DNA of 64,000 nt from Caldilineaceae bacterium. GTDB taxonomy: Bacteria > Chloroflexota > Anaerolineae > Caldilineales > Caldilineaceae. Below, piece after piece: positions 8,519 through 17,523 of the stretch. The notes under the pieces were generated by a model. The model made no database searches. It had not been told where the DNA came from and saw only the letters and a list, made by a program, of their open reading frames with translations. How positions within the stretch are numbered: the first letter of the stretch is position 1; the number at the start of each line of letters is the position of its first letter. Both the position numbers and the translations under genes were made by a program. The DNA lies in NCBI GenBank assembly GCA_022824025.1, contig JAJEBF010000029.1:47697-111696 (forward strand), in the 5' to 3' direction.

Positions 8519-8827
8519 ACAACCGCGTGAGTAAGGCATGACAGATTGCGGACAGCCGCACGCGTTGATCTAGGACCGTTGGCGCTCAGCCCCTCGGATG
8601 CACTTGACGAGAGCAGGTATTGTCCCATGCGTTTCGTTCACTATCAGACAACAGGAGACGAGAGCACGAAACGGAACCTATTGAGTCGACGCAGCTTCCT
8701 GCATCCGTCTGCCGTCAAGGGCACCGGAGCCCCTATGGCTCTTTGTCGGGTACCGAAGACGCCGGCACGAGCAGGGCGGTGATGAAGATGTGTTGGGTTC
8801 GTTTATGTGGGCTCCCTGTTTGAATCG
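8519..8827. other. Intergenic stretch without a supported gene
   Basis: About 310 bp between two convergent genes. Short open frames occur (for example 8546-8782) but none has a ribosome site or recognisable protein pattern. Confidence 0.6.
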
Positions 8828-10363
8828 TTACTCGCAGACCATGCCGTCATTGTCGCGGTCGTCCATGTACGGATAAGCCGGATGGTCTGAATTGATGGGT
8901 GTAGGAATGCCGTGCTCCCGCGCCTCGGCGCAGGTGATACGGCCATTATTGTTGCTGTCCCACAGGCCGAGCGCGTCGACCGTTGGTGTCGGTGTCGGTG
9001 TCGCTGTCAGCGCGTCTGGGTCAGCCGTCGGTGTCGGCGTCGCTGTCGGCGCGTCTGGGTCAGCCGTCGGTGTCGCAGTCGGCGTCGCCGTGGCTGTCGG
9101 CGTCGCAGTCGCGGCGGTCGCGGTGAATATCATCGCCGTTGACGTGCAGCCTGCCAGGACCTCCTGCGCCTTCGAGGCCTCGGCCTGGTCCATTGTCAAG
9201 CTGTACTTGCGTTTCACCGCCACCACCTGATTGACATACCAGCAGCGGTTGAGAGACGGTAGCCACTCGGCCACGTCCTTGGCAACCTTCTGATGCCGGT
9301 TCACGCTGGGGCTCGCCAGCGTCAGATTCAGAAGATCGCGGGCAAACGCTCTCTTGACGCTGGCGCTGGCCGAGCACATGCCGCTGTCGTGCGCTTCACT
9401 GCGCGCCACGATATGCTCGATATCGGTCTGGCCGGTATTGTCGAAGTATGTGCCGGTATACGGCCCGTAGATGCGGCCGCCCATCCTGGCGACAATGTCG
9501 GCTTCCACGCTTTGCGGGTAGGGGTAGTCGCTCGAACTGTAGGCCGTACAGCGGTTCTCGGGCGCAATGGTGATACCGGGCGGCCCCACCGAACTCTGGT
9601 CTACCGTCGGCGTCGGTGTGGGCGTAGATGTCCCGGTCGCCGTCGCCGTGGCATCCGGGTCGGGTGTCGGTGTCACGGACGGCGTGGGCGTGACTGTGGG
9701 TGTCGGCGTAATCGTCGGCGTGGGCGTGTCCTCCGGAACGACGTTCACCGGAATCTGGACAGACGCGTAGTCGGACCAGGCGCTGCTGCTGCCGGCTGAA
9801 TCCTGGGCCCGCGCCGAGTAGTAGTAGGTTGTGCCGGGCACGATGCTGATATGCCTGAATGTCGTCTTCCGCAGATCGCCGTCGAGGAGTTGCCAGAGAT
9901 TGATGTTGTCCCAAGCCCACAACTGATAACGCGCCGCCCCCGATACTGCGTCCCATCTGACCACAACAGCGTTGCCGTCAAGCGTCGCGGTCAAGTCCGG
10001 CGCGGTAAGCGGCCCCGCGATTGCCGCCGAGCCGTAATCGGACCATGCGCTCGTATCTCCGGACGATAACACGGCGCGATAGGTATACCAATACTGGACG
10101 TCGAATACGAGGTCCGCATGCGTGAAACTGGTGCTGATCAAGTCGTTGTCGTCCAGCCGCTGCCACGAGTCCGACTCTGTCCATACCCATAACTGATACC
10201 GGGTCGCGTCCTCGATTGCGGCCCAACTGACGTCGATCGAACGGGTACCCTGATTGACATTCAGACTTGGCGCCGGCGGCTTGTCCGAAGTCTGCGCACG
10301 CAGGGCGACGGGAACAAGCAGCACAGCCGTCAGCAGGGCGATAATGCCGAGAGACTGCTTCAT
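8828..10363 (-). CDS. Secreted FnIII-HNH-Excalibur nuclease
   Basis: Exported nuclease of about 511 residues. Order of parts: signal peptide (MKQSLGIIALLTAVLLVP, cleavage near ALRAQ); two fibronectin type III repeats (about 30-125 and 125-215, each with RYQLWVW or RYQLWAW); a Thr/Pro-rich linker; a DUF1524/GmrSD-like HNH domain with the motif TDIEHIVARSEAHDSGM; a second Thr/Pro linker; and a C-terminal Excalibur calcium-binding domain ending YMDDRDNDGMVCE. ATG at 10363 has CAGGAGA 8 nt upstream and starts the signal peptide; an in-frame extension to 10468 does not fit. Such proteins are thought to degrade extracellular DNA for nutrient supply or competition. The protein likely stays near the cell surface through its FnIII repeats. 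Confidence 0.85.
   Translation of the reverse strand: MKQSLGIIALLTAVLLVPVALRAQTSDKPPAPSLNVNQGTRSIDVSWAAIEDATRYQLWVWTESDSWQRLDDNDLISTSFTHADLVFDVQYWYTYRAVLSSGDTSAWSDYGSAAIAGPLTAPDLTATLDGNAVVVRWDAVSGAARYQLWAWDNINLWQLLDGDLRKTTFRHISIVPGTTYYYSARAQDSAGSSSAWSDYASVQIPVNVVPEDTPTPTITPTPTVTPTPSVTPTPDPDATATATGTSTPTPTPTVDQSSVGPPGITIAPENRCTAYSSSDYPYPQSVEADIVARMGGRIYGPYTGTYFDNTGQTDIEHIVARSEAHDSGMCSASASVKRAFARDLLNLTLASPSVNRHQKVAKDVAEWLPSLNRCWYVNQVVAVKRKYSLTMDQAEASKAQEVLAGCTSTAMIFTATAATATPTATATPTATPTADPDAPTATPTPTADPDALTATPTPTPTVDALGLWDSNNNGRITCAEAREHGIPTPINSDHPAYPYMDDRDNDGMVCE
8988..9065. repeat. 39-bp tandem repeat, two copies, in the nuclease linker
   Basis: Two adjacent 39-bp units (8988-9026 and 9027-9065) differing at two positions. 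They encode a 13-residue Thr/Pro/Asp-rich unit in the second linker of the secreted nuclease, so length variation would keep the frame. Confidence 0.85.
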
Positions 10364-10761
10364 TAAAGAGGTCTCCTGATGCGGGTTGTGCGCAAAGTGT
10401 GAGGTGATTCGACTCAGATGGGGGCCGTCGTTCTGCGAGCCCTGTCTGGATGCGGAGAGTGGCTCCATACTGGCTCCCTAATCACGACACTGATATTGAT
10501 GATGGTGACCCCACTGAGAGTCGGTTTCGGGCTGCCAGGCAAGAACGCCAGTGCGCGTTCGTCTCTTCGGCTCTCTGTTTTTGTCTCCCAAAAGAAAAGG
10601 CTGCGAGAGTCGCAGCCAGTTTCCGTGTGAATATCGACAGCCAAAATCGTCTGCCAATCTGCCAGACGCGAGAACGCATTTCGCCTCCTCGTGGTGACAG
10701 ACGCGATCGAATGGCGCGCGTCGACGCCAGGATGCGCCAGCGCGCGGCAAGATTATTCAGA

Positions 10762-10790
10762 TTGGCAAAAGTATTCTGGTATGCTAAACT
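10762..10790 (+). promoter_or_regulatory. Sigma70-type promoter of a candidate small RNA
   Basis: TTGGCA (10762-10767), 17-bp spacer, TAAACT (10785-10790). The same -10 hexamer occurs at the promoters near 34139 and 61808. Confidence 0.6.
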
Positions 10791-10796
10791 TTGGGG

Positions 10797-10859
10797 CATC
10801 CATGAGGCCTCGTCTCTAGGATCACCGCCCGTGCTGTGCCAGCAGCGACGGGCTTTCTT
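10797..10859 (+). ncRNA. Candidate small RNA of about 63 nt
   Basis: Starts 6-7 nt after the -10 box at 10785-10790 and ends in a hairpin with a T-rich tail. It holds no start codon with a ribosome site. It may be a trans-acting small RNA or an attenuated leader, although no convincing gene follows. It does not match a family I know. Confidence 0.4.
10827..10859 (+). terminator. Hairpin terminator of the candidate small RNA
   Basis: GCCCGT (10827-10832) pairs with ACGGGC (10848-10853), and GCTG (10833-10836) with CAGC (10840-10843), leaving a four-base bulge. TTTCTT follows. Confidence 0.6.
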
Positions 10860-11270
10860 CTATGTTCTATGCGATTATAGCGCGTATGTACAAATCTTGA
10901 AAGACGAAAGCACCTGATGGGTGCAGTCCAGCCTTGGGGGTGTCAGGAGAAGCGGGCTGCAGGACTCAATTTAATCGCCCAGGGGTAGCTTGAAACACTT
11001 CCCCATTCAACTGCCCCCCGAACTGGTTGACAAGAAGGCGGCGCGTCACGGGACACTGCGCCTGCTGCGGACTTCCTTCATATTGGGGATGACGGCCTCG
11101 ACACTTGCACGCTGTCGGGGGCGGTCTTTGGTTACATTTTCCGCGTTTCCGTAAGGGGAATCCTTCATGCAGTTCGCTGTGTTACTCCATGAAGAGTTTC
11201 ACATAGGCAGCAATTTTTACGGTGAAGGATGTGTCCTGCTTCGTGAAAATGGCCAAGTCGATATGGCTGC

Positions 11271-11597
11271 AATACGAAGCGGGCACGATTTGTTCTGGTG
11301 ACGCGGATGGCGGTTGTTGAACAACAGCCCTTGTGGGAACACGTCAAAGCCGGCGCAATCGCGCCGGCTATCGACGTATTTGAGCCCGAACCACCGCCCG
11401 AGGATGCCTGGTTCCGACGCCATCCCAACGTGCTGGCGACGCCCCACATCGCCGGCGGCACAGATTTCTGCCATCGCCGCTGTTTCACGGACGCCTGCAA
11501 GGACGCCATCGCCGTACTGAATGGCGAGACGCCCCGGTTTCCGGCGACAAGAAGAGACGCTCTGCTCTATGAAGGGGAGTTGAAGTCGGTTGACTGA
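11271..11597 (+). pseudogene. Relic of a D-isomer-specific 2-hydroxyacid dehydrogenase
   Basis: Only the last 100 or so residues of a D-2-hydroxyacid dehydrogenase (phosphoglycerate dehydrogenase type) are recognisable: WEHVKAGAIAPAIDVFEPEP, then HPNVLATPHIAGG with the catalytic His. The N-terminal substrate domain and most of the NAD-binding fold are missing upstream, and the region before residue AVVEQQ is already degenerate. There is no ribosome site. A frame from GTG 11298 could be translated, but the product would be non-functional. Confidence 0.75.
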
Positions 11598-11695
11598 CTG
11601 AATTCGCGTGCGCCCCTTTTGTCGCCGGCGGCTGCGCGCCGCCGGCGCCGACTCCCCACCCCCGCGGCGCCCTCCCCGCACTTCCCGCCTTCACA

Positions 11696-12727
11696 TCACT
11701 CCAACGCGGCCACCATCTCATCGGTGTAGCCGAAGAGGGCCGGCGTGCCCCCGGTGTGCACGAAGACGACCGGCTCCTGCGCCGGCAGTGCTCCGCTGCG
11801 TATATGGGCCGCCAGCCCGGCCAGCGCCTTGCTGGTGTAGACCGGGTCGGTGAGGATCCCCTCCTTCTGGGCGAGCAGGCGCAGGACCTCCAGCCCGTCC
11901 GGCGTGGGGAGCCCGTAGCGCTCGCCGACGAAGGAGTCGTCGCTGTCGAAGTCGGCCGCGGTCAGGGTCACGTCCAGATCCAGCCGTTCGGCGGCCTGGT
12001 TGGCGATATCGGCCATGCGCTCTTCATTGTTTCCTTTGAAAGACGGGGTGATCCCCTTCACCTGCATGGGGCTGCCAACTGCTTTCAAACCGAGAACCAG
12101 CCCGGCCTGGGTGGTGTCGGCCGCGCAGACGTACATGCGCTGCGGGTCGATCTCCTGCTCGCGGCACTGACGCGCCACTTCAAGCGCGGACTGGGCGTAG
12201 GCGATGACATCCAGGTCGATGGTGTCGGCCTGGCGCGGCACGTAGACGTTGTGACCGTCCGCGCGCAGCGCCTCGGCCTTGGCCGCGATCATCTCCTGCT
12301 GGCTCTCGCGGTCGTTGTCCGACAGCACCGTCACATGCGCGCCAAACAGACGCTGCAGCAGGTTGTTGCCGGTGATCGCGGTCTTGTCGATCTCGCGTTC
12401 GGCCCGCAGGATCAGATGCAGGGTGATGCCCAGCTTGGCGCAGGCCGCGGCCAGCTGGCGGCAATAGTTGGACTGCACGGCCGCGCCGTAGACGATCGTA
12501 TCCGCGCCGCGCGCCACCCCGACCGCCAGGCTGTACTCAAGCATGCGGGTCTTGTTGCCGCCAAAAGCCAGCCCGGTCAGATCGTCCCGTTTGATATAGA
12601 CCTGCGGCCCGCCCAGGGCAGCGCTGAAGCGGGGCAGATGCTCCAGCGGCGTATTCACCTCCCCCAGGCGAACGCGGTTCAGGCCGGCCAACGCCATTTC
12701 CAGCTTGTCTTCCAGTGCGGACCCCAT
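11696..12727 (-). CDS. D-cysteine desulfhydrase / ACC deaminase family PLP enzyme
   Basis: Fold-type II PLP enzyme. Family members convert D-cysteine to pyruvate, ammonia and sulfide, or deaminate 1-aminocyclopropane-1-carboxylate. PLP lysine lies in LAFGGNKTRMLEY; other marks are the AVQSNYCRQLAAACAKLG segment and the C-terminal FVHTGGTPALFGY. The ATG at 12727 is favoured over that at 12733 because GAGGAG lies 8 nt upstream of it and only 2 nt from the other. Length 343 is normal. It is the last gene of a long minus-strand run, about 88 nt after the ABC exporter gene. DcyD activity is the better guess, not proven. Confidence 0.82.
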   Translation of the reverse strand: MGSALEDKLEMALAGLNRVRLGEVNTPLEHLPRFSAALGGPQVYIKRDDLTGLAFGGNKTRMLEYSLAVGVARGADTIVYGAAVQSNYCRQLAAACAKLGITLHLILRAEREIDKTAITGNNLLQRLFGAHVTVLSDNDRESQQEMIAAKAEALRADGHNVYVPRQADTIDLDVIAYAQSALEVARQCREQEIDPQRMYVCAADTTQAGLVLGLKAVGSPMQVKGITPSFKGNNEERMADIANQAAERLDLDVTLTAADFDSDDSFVGERYGLPTPDGLEVLRLLAQKEGILTDPVYTSKALAGLAAHIRSGALPAQEPVVFVHTGGTPALFGYTDEMVAALE

Positions 12728-12815
12728 GACCATGTCTCCTCTTGAATTTTACGGGTATTGCGTTGTAAATATGTTGTTGGCATACGAGCGTCTGCCAGAA
12801 CGGAAGCGCCGGCCG

Positions 12816-14609
12816 TTAGTCACCGGCCGGCTGCAAGTCCGGCTGCCGGCTCAGTTCCCAGGAGCGGGCCAGGCTCTGCGTCTCAACCATCTTGGCGTAG
12901 CGTCCGCCGCGCACCATCAGTTCGGCATGCGTGCCCGTCTCGATTATGCCGCCGTTTTCCAGCACGACGATCTTGTCGGCGTGGCGGATGGTCGAAAGAC
13001 GGTGGGCGATCACCAGCGTGGTGCGGTTGCGGGTGAGCCGGTTGAGCGCCTGCTGGATCAGCCACTCGGTCTCGGTGTCAACCGACGAGGTGGCCTCATC
13101 CAGGATCAGGATCGGCGCGTCTTTCAGCAACGCGCGCGCGATCGAGATGCGCTGCTTCTGGCCGCCGGACAGGCGCACGCCGCGCTCCCCGATCAAGGTG
13201 TTGTAGCCGTCGGGCAGCTCGACGATGAATTCGTGCGCGTTGGCCGCCTGCGCCGCCTGCACGATCTCATCGACGGTTGCATCGGGGCGTCCGAAGGCGA
13301 TATTCTGGCGCACAGTCCCATGAAACAGGAAGATATCCTGCATGACCGAGGCCACGTTGGCGCGCAGGAACTCCAGGTCGAGGCTGCGCAGGTCGTGGCC
13401 GCCGACACAGATCTGCCCCTCCTGGGGATCGTAGAAGCGGGGAATGAGACGGCTGACCGTTGTTTTGCCGGCGCCTGTCGCCCCCACCAGCGCCACCATT
13501 TCGCCGGCGCCGATCTCGAAATCGATATCGTTCAGCACCACCTCTTCCGACTGATAGCCAAAGGAGACATTGTGGAAGGCAACGTCCCAGCGGGAAATGT
13601 CCGGCTTGACCGCATCGGGCGGACTGCTGATCTCCGGCTGCACGGCCAGCAGTTCGAAGATTCGCTCCTGGCTGGCGCCGGCCCTGTGCAGGGTGTCGCT
13701 GATGTCGGCCAGCTTGAGAAATGGCTGGTAGATATAGACCAGGTAGGCGATGAAGACGAAGAGATCCGCGACTGTCAGCGTTTCGTCCAGGGCAAGGCTG
13801 CCGCCCACCCACACGGCTACGATCACGCCCAAGCCGCCCGAAAACTCAACGATGGACGAGGGCAGCAGCGAGATCCTGGTGGCCGCGCATATCCTGTCCC
13901 GGTAGTCGGCAGCCGACTGCGCGACCTGGTCCGCCTGCGACTTTTCCCGGCCAAAGGACTTGATCTCGGTGATGCCGGAGAAGCTGTCCTGCACCTGGGC
14001 CACCAATTCGGAGATGCCGGCCCGCACCTGACGCCATATGCCGCGGATCTGTCTGGTGAAGCGGTAGATGACATAGCCGCCGATCGGCAGCGGCAACACG
14101 ACGAGCAGGGCCAGCAAGGGGTGAATCCAGAACAGAACACACCACATGGCGATCGGAACGACGGTGGCCATCACCAGTTCGGGCACGCCGTGCGCGATGA
14201 AATCCTCCAGGGTTTCAATGTCGTTGATGGACCGTACGATCAAAGCGCCGGTGCGCTGGCGGTTGTAGAAGCTGTGGGAGAGCTGCTGCAGATGACGGTA
14301 GACGCGCGCCATCAGGCTGGTGGTGACGCCGTAAGCGGCCACGTGGGAGAACTGACCGTAAAAGTAACGGCCGATACCGCGTAGCACATAGACAATCCCC
14401 AACACAGCAGTCATCGCCAGCAGGCCGGAGGTAGAGCCGCCGCCCTCGGTGATCCACAAGATCAGGCGGCGTACCAGCAGCGGCGGAACAAGGCTTGTCG
14501 CGGAGAACAGCAGCCCGCTAAGGACGGAAAGAACAACAAATTTACGCTGGCCGTCCAGGATATGCCAGAGGCCGGCCAGGAAGCCCGGCTGGACGTGATT
14601 GGTGGACAT
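12816..14609 (-). CDS. ABC exporter, fused permease and ATPase (MsbA/LmrA-like)
   Basis: Half-transporter of the type IV ABC exporter group; works as a homo- or heterodimer in the inner membrane and exports lipids, peptides or drugs. The first 320 residues hold six hydrophobic helices; the ATPase domain has Walker A GATGAGKTTVSRL, the signature LSGGQKQRISIARALL, Walker B ILILDEATSSVD and the H-loop IAHRLSTIRHADK. ATG at 14609 (MSTNHVQPG) is used; a TTG at 14639 with in-frame residues EAEIKISET is an alternative. No second half-transporter is adjacent, so a homodimer is likely. Confidence 0.9.
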   Translation of the reverse strand: MSTNHVQPGFLAGLWHILDGQRKFVVLSVLSGLLFSATSLVPPLLVRRLILWITEGGGSTSGLLAMTAVLGIVYVLRGIGRYFYGQFSHVAAYGVTTSLMARVYRHLQQLSHSFYNRQRTGALIVRSINDIETLEDFIAHGVPELVMATVVPIAMWCVLFWIHPLLALLVVLPLPIGGYVIYRFTRQIRGIWRQVRAGISELVAQVQDSFSGITEIKSFGREKSQADQVAQSAADYRDRICAATRISLLPSSIVEFSGGLGVIVAVWVGGSLALDETLTVADLFVFIAYLVYIYQPFLKLADISDTLHRAGASQERIFELLAVQPEISSPPDAVKPDISRWDVAFHNVSFGYQSEEVVLNDIDFEIGAGEMVALVGATGAGKTTVSRLIPRFYDPQEGQICVGGHDLRSLDLEFLRANVASVMQDIFLFHGTVRQNIAFGRPDATVDEIVQAAQAANAHEFIVELPDGYNTLIGERGVRLSGGQKQRISIARALLKDAPILILDEATSSVDTETEWLIQQALNRLTRNRTTLVIAHRLSTIRHADKIVVLENGGIIETGTHAELMVRGGRYAKMVETQSLARSWELSRQPDLQPAGD

Positions 14610-14712
14610 GGTTTCGGAGATCTTGATTTCTGCCTCCAAATATACCTAGCCTTCAAGACTCTTGCGCTGCCAATAAAAACTAACAAACTGCCTACCAAAA
14701 ACCGCCGTTCGC

Positions 14713-15171
14713 TTACTCCAGTTCCCGGCGCAGCAGACCGCGTTCCCGGTAGACGGCGGCAGCCTCTTCGACAAAGGCGGCCGTGGCGGCGGCGTTGAAC
14801 TCATCGCGCAGGCGCTGCGCCAGCGCCTGGCACTCCTCGAAGCTGCAGCGTCCTGGCCGCAGCATCTCGTACATCTCCAGCAGCGTCTCGTTGGGCACGG
14901 CGGTCAGCTCGGAAGCCCGCTCCAGGTTCTGCGCCAGCTGCGGGTAACCGGCGTCGCGGGCGATCCGGGCCTGGGCGCGCAGCGTCTCCGCGCTGATGCT
15001 GTAGTCCTCCGAGGAGATGTCTTCGGTCAGCGTCTTCTGCAGCGAGAGATCTCGCAAAGGCCGTCCACTGGCCGCGGTGAGCGTGTCACTCCGGTTGGCG
15101 TAGAGGGGGTAGTCACCGTTCGAGGCGCTGGAGGTGCGTTCTCTCTTCTCTTTTCCATCGTCTGTCATCAT
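14713..15171 (-). CDS. pduE: Diol/glycerol dehydratase small subunit
   Basis: Gamma subunit of the adenosylcobalamin-dependent diol dehydratase, which converts 1,2-propanediol to propanal or glycerol to 3-hydroxypropanal. Family features: DYPLYANRSDTLTAASGRPL, LSLQKTLTEDIS, the segment ETLRAQARIARDAGYPQLAQ and a C-terminal RERGLL. ATG at 15171 or 15168 (GGGAG upstream) gives about 153 residues. It follows the fused large/medium subunit gene by 75 nt in the same transcript. Confidence 0.88.
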   Translation of the reverse strand: MMTDDGKEKRERTSSASNGDYPLYANRSDTLTAASGRPLRDLSLQKTLTEDISSEDYSISAETLRAQARIARDAGYPQLAQNLERASELTAVPNETLLEMYEMLRPGRCSFEECQALAQRLRDEFNAAATAAFVEEAAAVYRERGLLRRELE

Positions 15172-15246
15172 CCGGCTCCCTTGCGCTCCAGGTCGAGGAA
15201 AAAGCAGTTCCCTCACGCCTCACTCCTCGCCCCTCTCTCCTCGTCG

Positions 15247-17523
15247 TTACACATCCGGCTCCCAGCGGAAGTAAAGCTCCTGGGGCGCCTTTTCCTGTAT
15301 GTCTTCGATCTCGCGGCGGTGCAGCAGAGCCGTCTTGACGATCAGCCGCAGACGCGCGCCGTTGTCTACCTTCACGCCGACCGGTATAGGGCTGAGCCCC
15401 TTGGCATAGCGGGCCGCGTTGCGCCCGATCGCCTGGTAAATCTCCAGCGTCAGGCTGGGCGACTGCGGGAACAGCTCCAGGTTGTTGAGCGGCGCCAGCC
15501 CGCGCTTCTGGATGACGGTCGTGCCGCGGCTCTGCAGGCCGACGGCGATGCCGGAGCCGCTCAGGCGCGCGCCCGCGTGGCCGATCGCGGCGCAGTCGGC
15601 GCTGTGATAGACGCGCACCACGCGGCCATAGAACGCTTCCTCCGCCACACCGGTGAGCAGCGCTTCCAGCACCTCTTCATGGTCCAGTTCGCCGATGGTC
15701 TTCACCAGCGAACGGCCATAGGCCGGCCCCACCGCGACGACGATTTCATTGGCGGACGCGCCCACCTTGGCCGTGTTGATCTCGGCCAGATTGGGCAGCG
15801 GCTCTCCCACCTGCGCGTCGATAAAGTCGCGCGGCGATTTCTGCTGCGGAATACGCTGGAGCGCGTCCCAGGTCTCCCCTTCGAGGCGGTAGCCAGTGCC
15901 GGGGCCGGTGTAGTCATTGCGGTCGTTGACCGCGCTGATCACGTCGAAACCATCGCTGAAAATCGCCGACGGCTGCAGATAGTCTCCCGCCACGCGTTGC
16001 CGGCCCATCTCAAGCAGATTGGCGGCCTCCTGTTCAAAGCCCCCGCGGTGCAGCGCGCGCACGACATCGGACAGGTTGGCCGTGCCCTCCAGGAAGCGGT
16101 CGGCCGCGGCCAGGTCGGCCACCATGTCCCGTTCCGGCATATCCTCGCTGCTGTGGGCGAGCGCGGCCGCCTCCACCTCCTCATCTCCGATCGGCGGAAA
16201 ATCCAGCGCCGCGTAAATCGCCTGCAGCGCCTGCGCGGCCTGCCGGCGGGCCGCCACCGCGTCGGCCTCGCGCACCGGGCGTATGCCGCCGTTTACCTGC
16301 ATGTCGCGCTGAATGACGGTCCAGTCGTCGAAGTCCTCGGCGTCGAAGTTGCCGCCGCCGAACATGTTGTCCTGCTTGGGAATGGCGCTGTAGCCGGAGC
16401 AGATGAAATCGGTGCCGGGGATCATCTGCAGCATCAGCTTGGCCGTCTTGCGCAGCGCCGAATGGGAGGCGAGCGCGTCGTTGCCCGACGCGCACTCCAG
16501 CCCCAGCATCGACGCAAGCAGGTTTTCCGCCAGCACCCCGCGCACCCCGCCCGGCAGCGCTTCCGGCAGCGCGATGCAGGAGATGGAGCCGTTCTGCACG
16601 CCCTGGCTGCCGGCTCCCTTCGTCACCAGCAGGCAGCGGGCCTCCAGATAGAGCATTGAACACTGCTCCGCGTAGCCCATCAGCGCTTCGGAACCGGTCC
16701 CCGAAGTGAAGCGTATCTTGATGCCGCGGCTGGCGTAGGCCGATGCCAGAAAAGCCTTCGACCAGGGCGTATCGTCGCCGTCGACAAATGAGCGCTCGGT
16801 GCCGTAAACGGAGAGCGTCTCGGCATAGGAGGTCAGCCCCTTGATGCCCAGGCGCAGCCCAAAAGCCTCTTCCACCGCGCATTGGGTCAGCACGCCGCCG
16901 CGGCCGGTCTGCGAACCGACGAGAATAGCCAGGGCATTGAGCGGCGCGGCGCGCGCGACGCGCACCGTCGTCTCGATCTCGGCAAAGCCGCGCAGCGCGG
17001 CTTCGGCCGCGTCCGCGGCCAGCAAAGCCGGGTTTTCGCGCCAGTTGGTGACGTGGGCCTGGTTGGCCGGGGTCTTGCGCACCCGCATCTTGCCCAGCCC
17101 CATCATCATCTCCAGCACGTTCATGTGGCGCACGATTTCGCACAGCTTGGCCGGCGTGCAGCCGTCAGCAAGGCGGCGGATCGTGGACTGCGGCACGTTG
17201 ATATCGACCAGCATGCGCGCGATCTGATGCGAGGGGGTCGCCATCGCCTCTTCAGCCGCGGCCAGGTCGAGGGCGTGGTCGGCGATGAAGCGGTCGAGCG
17301 CGTCGAAATCGGCCCGCTCTTTGCCGTCCATCTCCACGACCTCGCCGTCGACGATACGCAGCGACGGCTGCGGGTCATAGGGGCTGTCCGCGACGGTCAG
17401 CCCGGCTTCGGCCCACTCCTCGACGTAGGTTTCGCGGTTGATGTCGCGCCCGGCGAGGATGGAGAAGCGGCGCGAGCCGGTGTCCCCGTTGACACTGTGC
17501 TCTGCCGCGGCTGTTGTGGTCAT
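15247..17523 (-). CDS. Diol dehydratase, fused large and medium subunits
   Basis: Catalytic alpha subunit (about residues 1-555, PduC-like) joined to the beta subunit (about 570-758, PduD-like) in one 758-residue chain. Alpha-subunit marks include QGVQNGSISCIALPEALPGG, LGLECASGNDALASHS and FICSGYSAIPKQDNMFGGGN; the beta part has NEIVVAVGPAYG and ADCAAIGHAGARLSGSGI. Fused alpha-beta dehydratases are known in some actinobacteria and Chloroflexota. Its start ATG at 17523 overlaps the TGA of the VOC gene (ATGA), so the two are coupled. No reactivating factor (PduG/H, DdrA/B), aldehyde dehydrogenase or microcompartment gene is nearby. Substrate may be 1,2-propanediol from rhamnose or fucose, inferred from the sugar-acid genes around. 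Confidence 0.92.
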   Translation of the reverse strand: MTTTAAAEHSVNGDTGSRRFSILAGRDINRETYVEEWAEAGLTVADSPYDPQPSLRIVDGEVVEMDGKERADFDALDRFIADHALDLAAAEEAMATPSHQIARMLVDINVPQSTIRRLADGCTPAKLCEIVRHMNVLEMMMGLGKMRVRKTPANQAHVTNWRENPALLAADAAEAALRGFAEIETTVRVARAAPLNALAILVGSQTGRGGVLTQCAVEEAFGLRLGIKGLTSYAETLSVYGTERSFVDGDDTPWSKAFLASAYASRGIKIRFTSGTGSEALMGYAEQCSMLYLEARCLLVTKGAGSQGVQNGSISCIALPEALPGGVRGVLAENLLASMLGLECASGNDALASHSALRKTAKLMLQMIPGTDFICSGYSAIPKQDNMFGGGNFDAEDFDDWTVIQRDMQVNGGIRPVREADAVAARRQAAQALQAIYAALDFPPIGDEEVEAAALAHSSEDMPERDMVADLAAADRFLEGTANLSDVVRALHRGGFEQEAANLLEMGRQRVAGDYLQPSAIFSDGFDVISAVNDRNDYTGPGTGYRLEGETWDALQRIPQQKSPRDFIDAQVGEPLPNLAEINTAKVGASANEIVVAVGPAYGRSLVKTIGELDHEEVLEALLTGVAEEAFYGRVVRVYHSADCAAIGHAGARLSGSGIAVGLQSRGTTVIQKRGLAPLNNLELFPQSPSLTLEIYQAIGRNAARYAKGLSPIPVGVKVDNGARLRLIVKTALLHRREIEDIQEKAPQELYFRWEPDV

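Larger units (their letters stand above)
10364..11270. other. Region without a supported protein gene
   Basis: About 900 bp upstream of the secreted nuclease. The open frame at 10450-10917 shows no family pattern and no ribosome site. The only supported content is a promoter plus short hairpin transcript at 10762-10859. GC-rich text around 10920-11160 shows nothing recognisable. Confidence 0.5.

Noticed and set aside
8975..9120. Possible CRISPR-like or satellite array
   Set aside because: The repeated units are contiguous, without spacers, and code in frame for a Thr/Pro linker.
8892..9770. Val/Gly-rich and Arg/Cys-rich frames over the nuclease linkers
   Set aside because: They are other readings of the Thr/Pro-coding repeats of the secreted nuclease.
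10450..10917. 155-codon frame between the nuclease gene and the small RNA candidate
   Set aside because: Composition and start context do not look coding, and its end overlaps the promoter and hairpin at 10762-10859.
12705..16659. Long open frames (12705-14384 and 15181-16659, plus strand) opposite the ABC exporter and diol dehydratase genes
   Set aside because: They lie antisense to well-supported genes in GC-rich DNA, have His/Arg/Gly-rich composition and show no family pattern. They are frame shadows.
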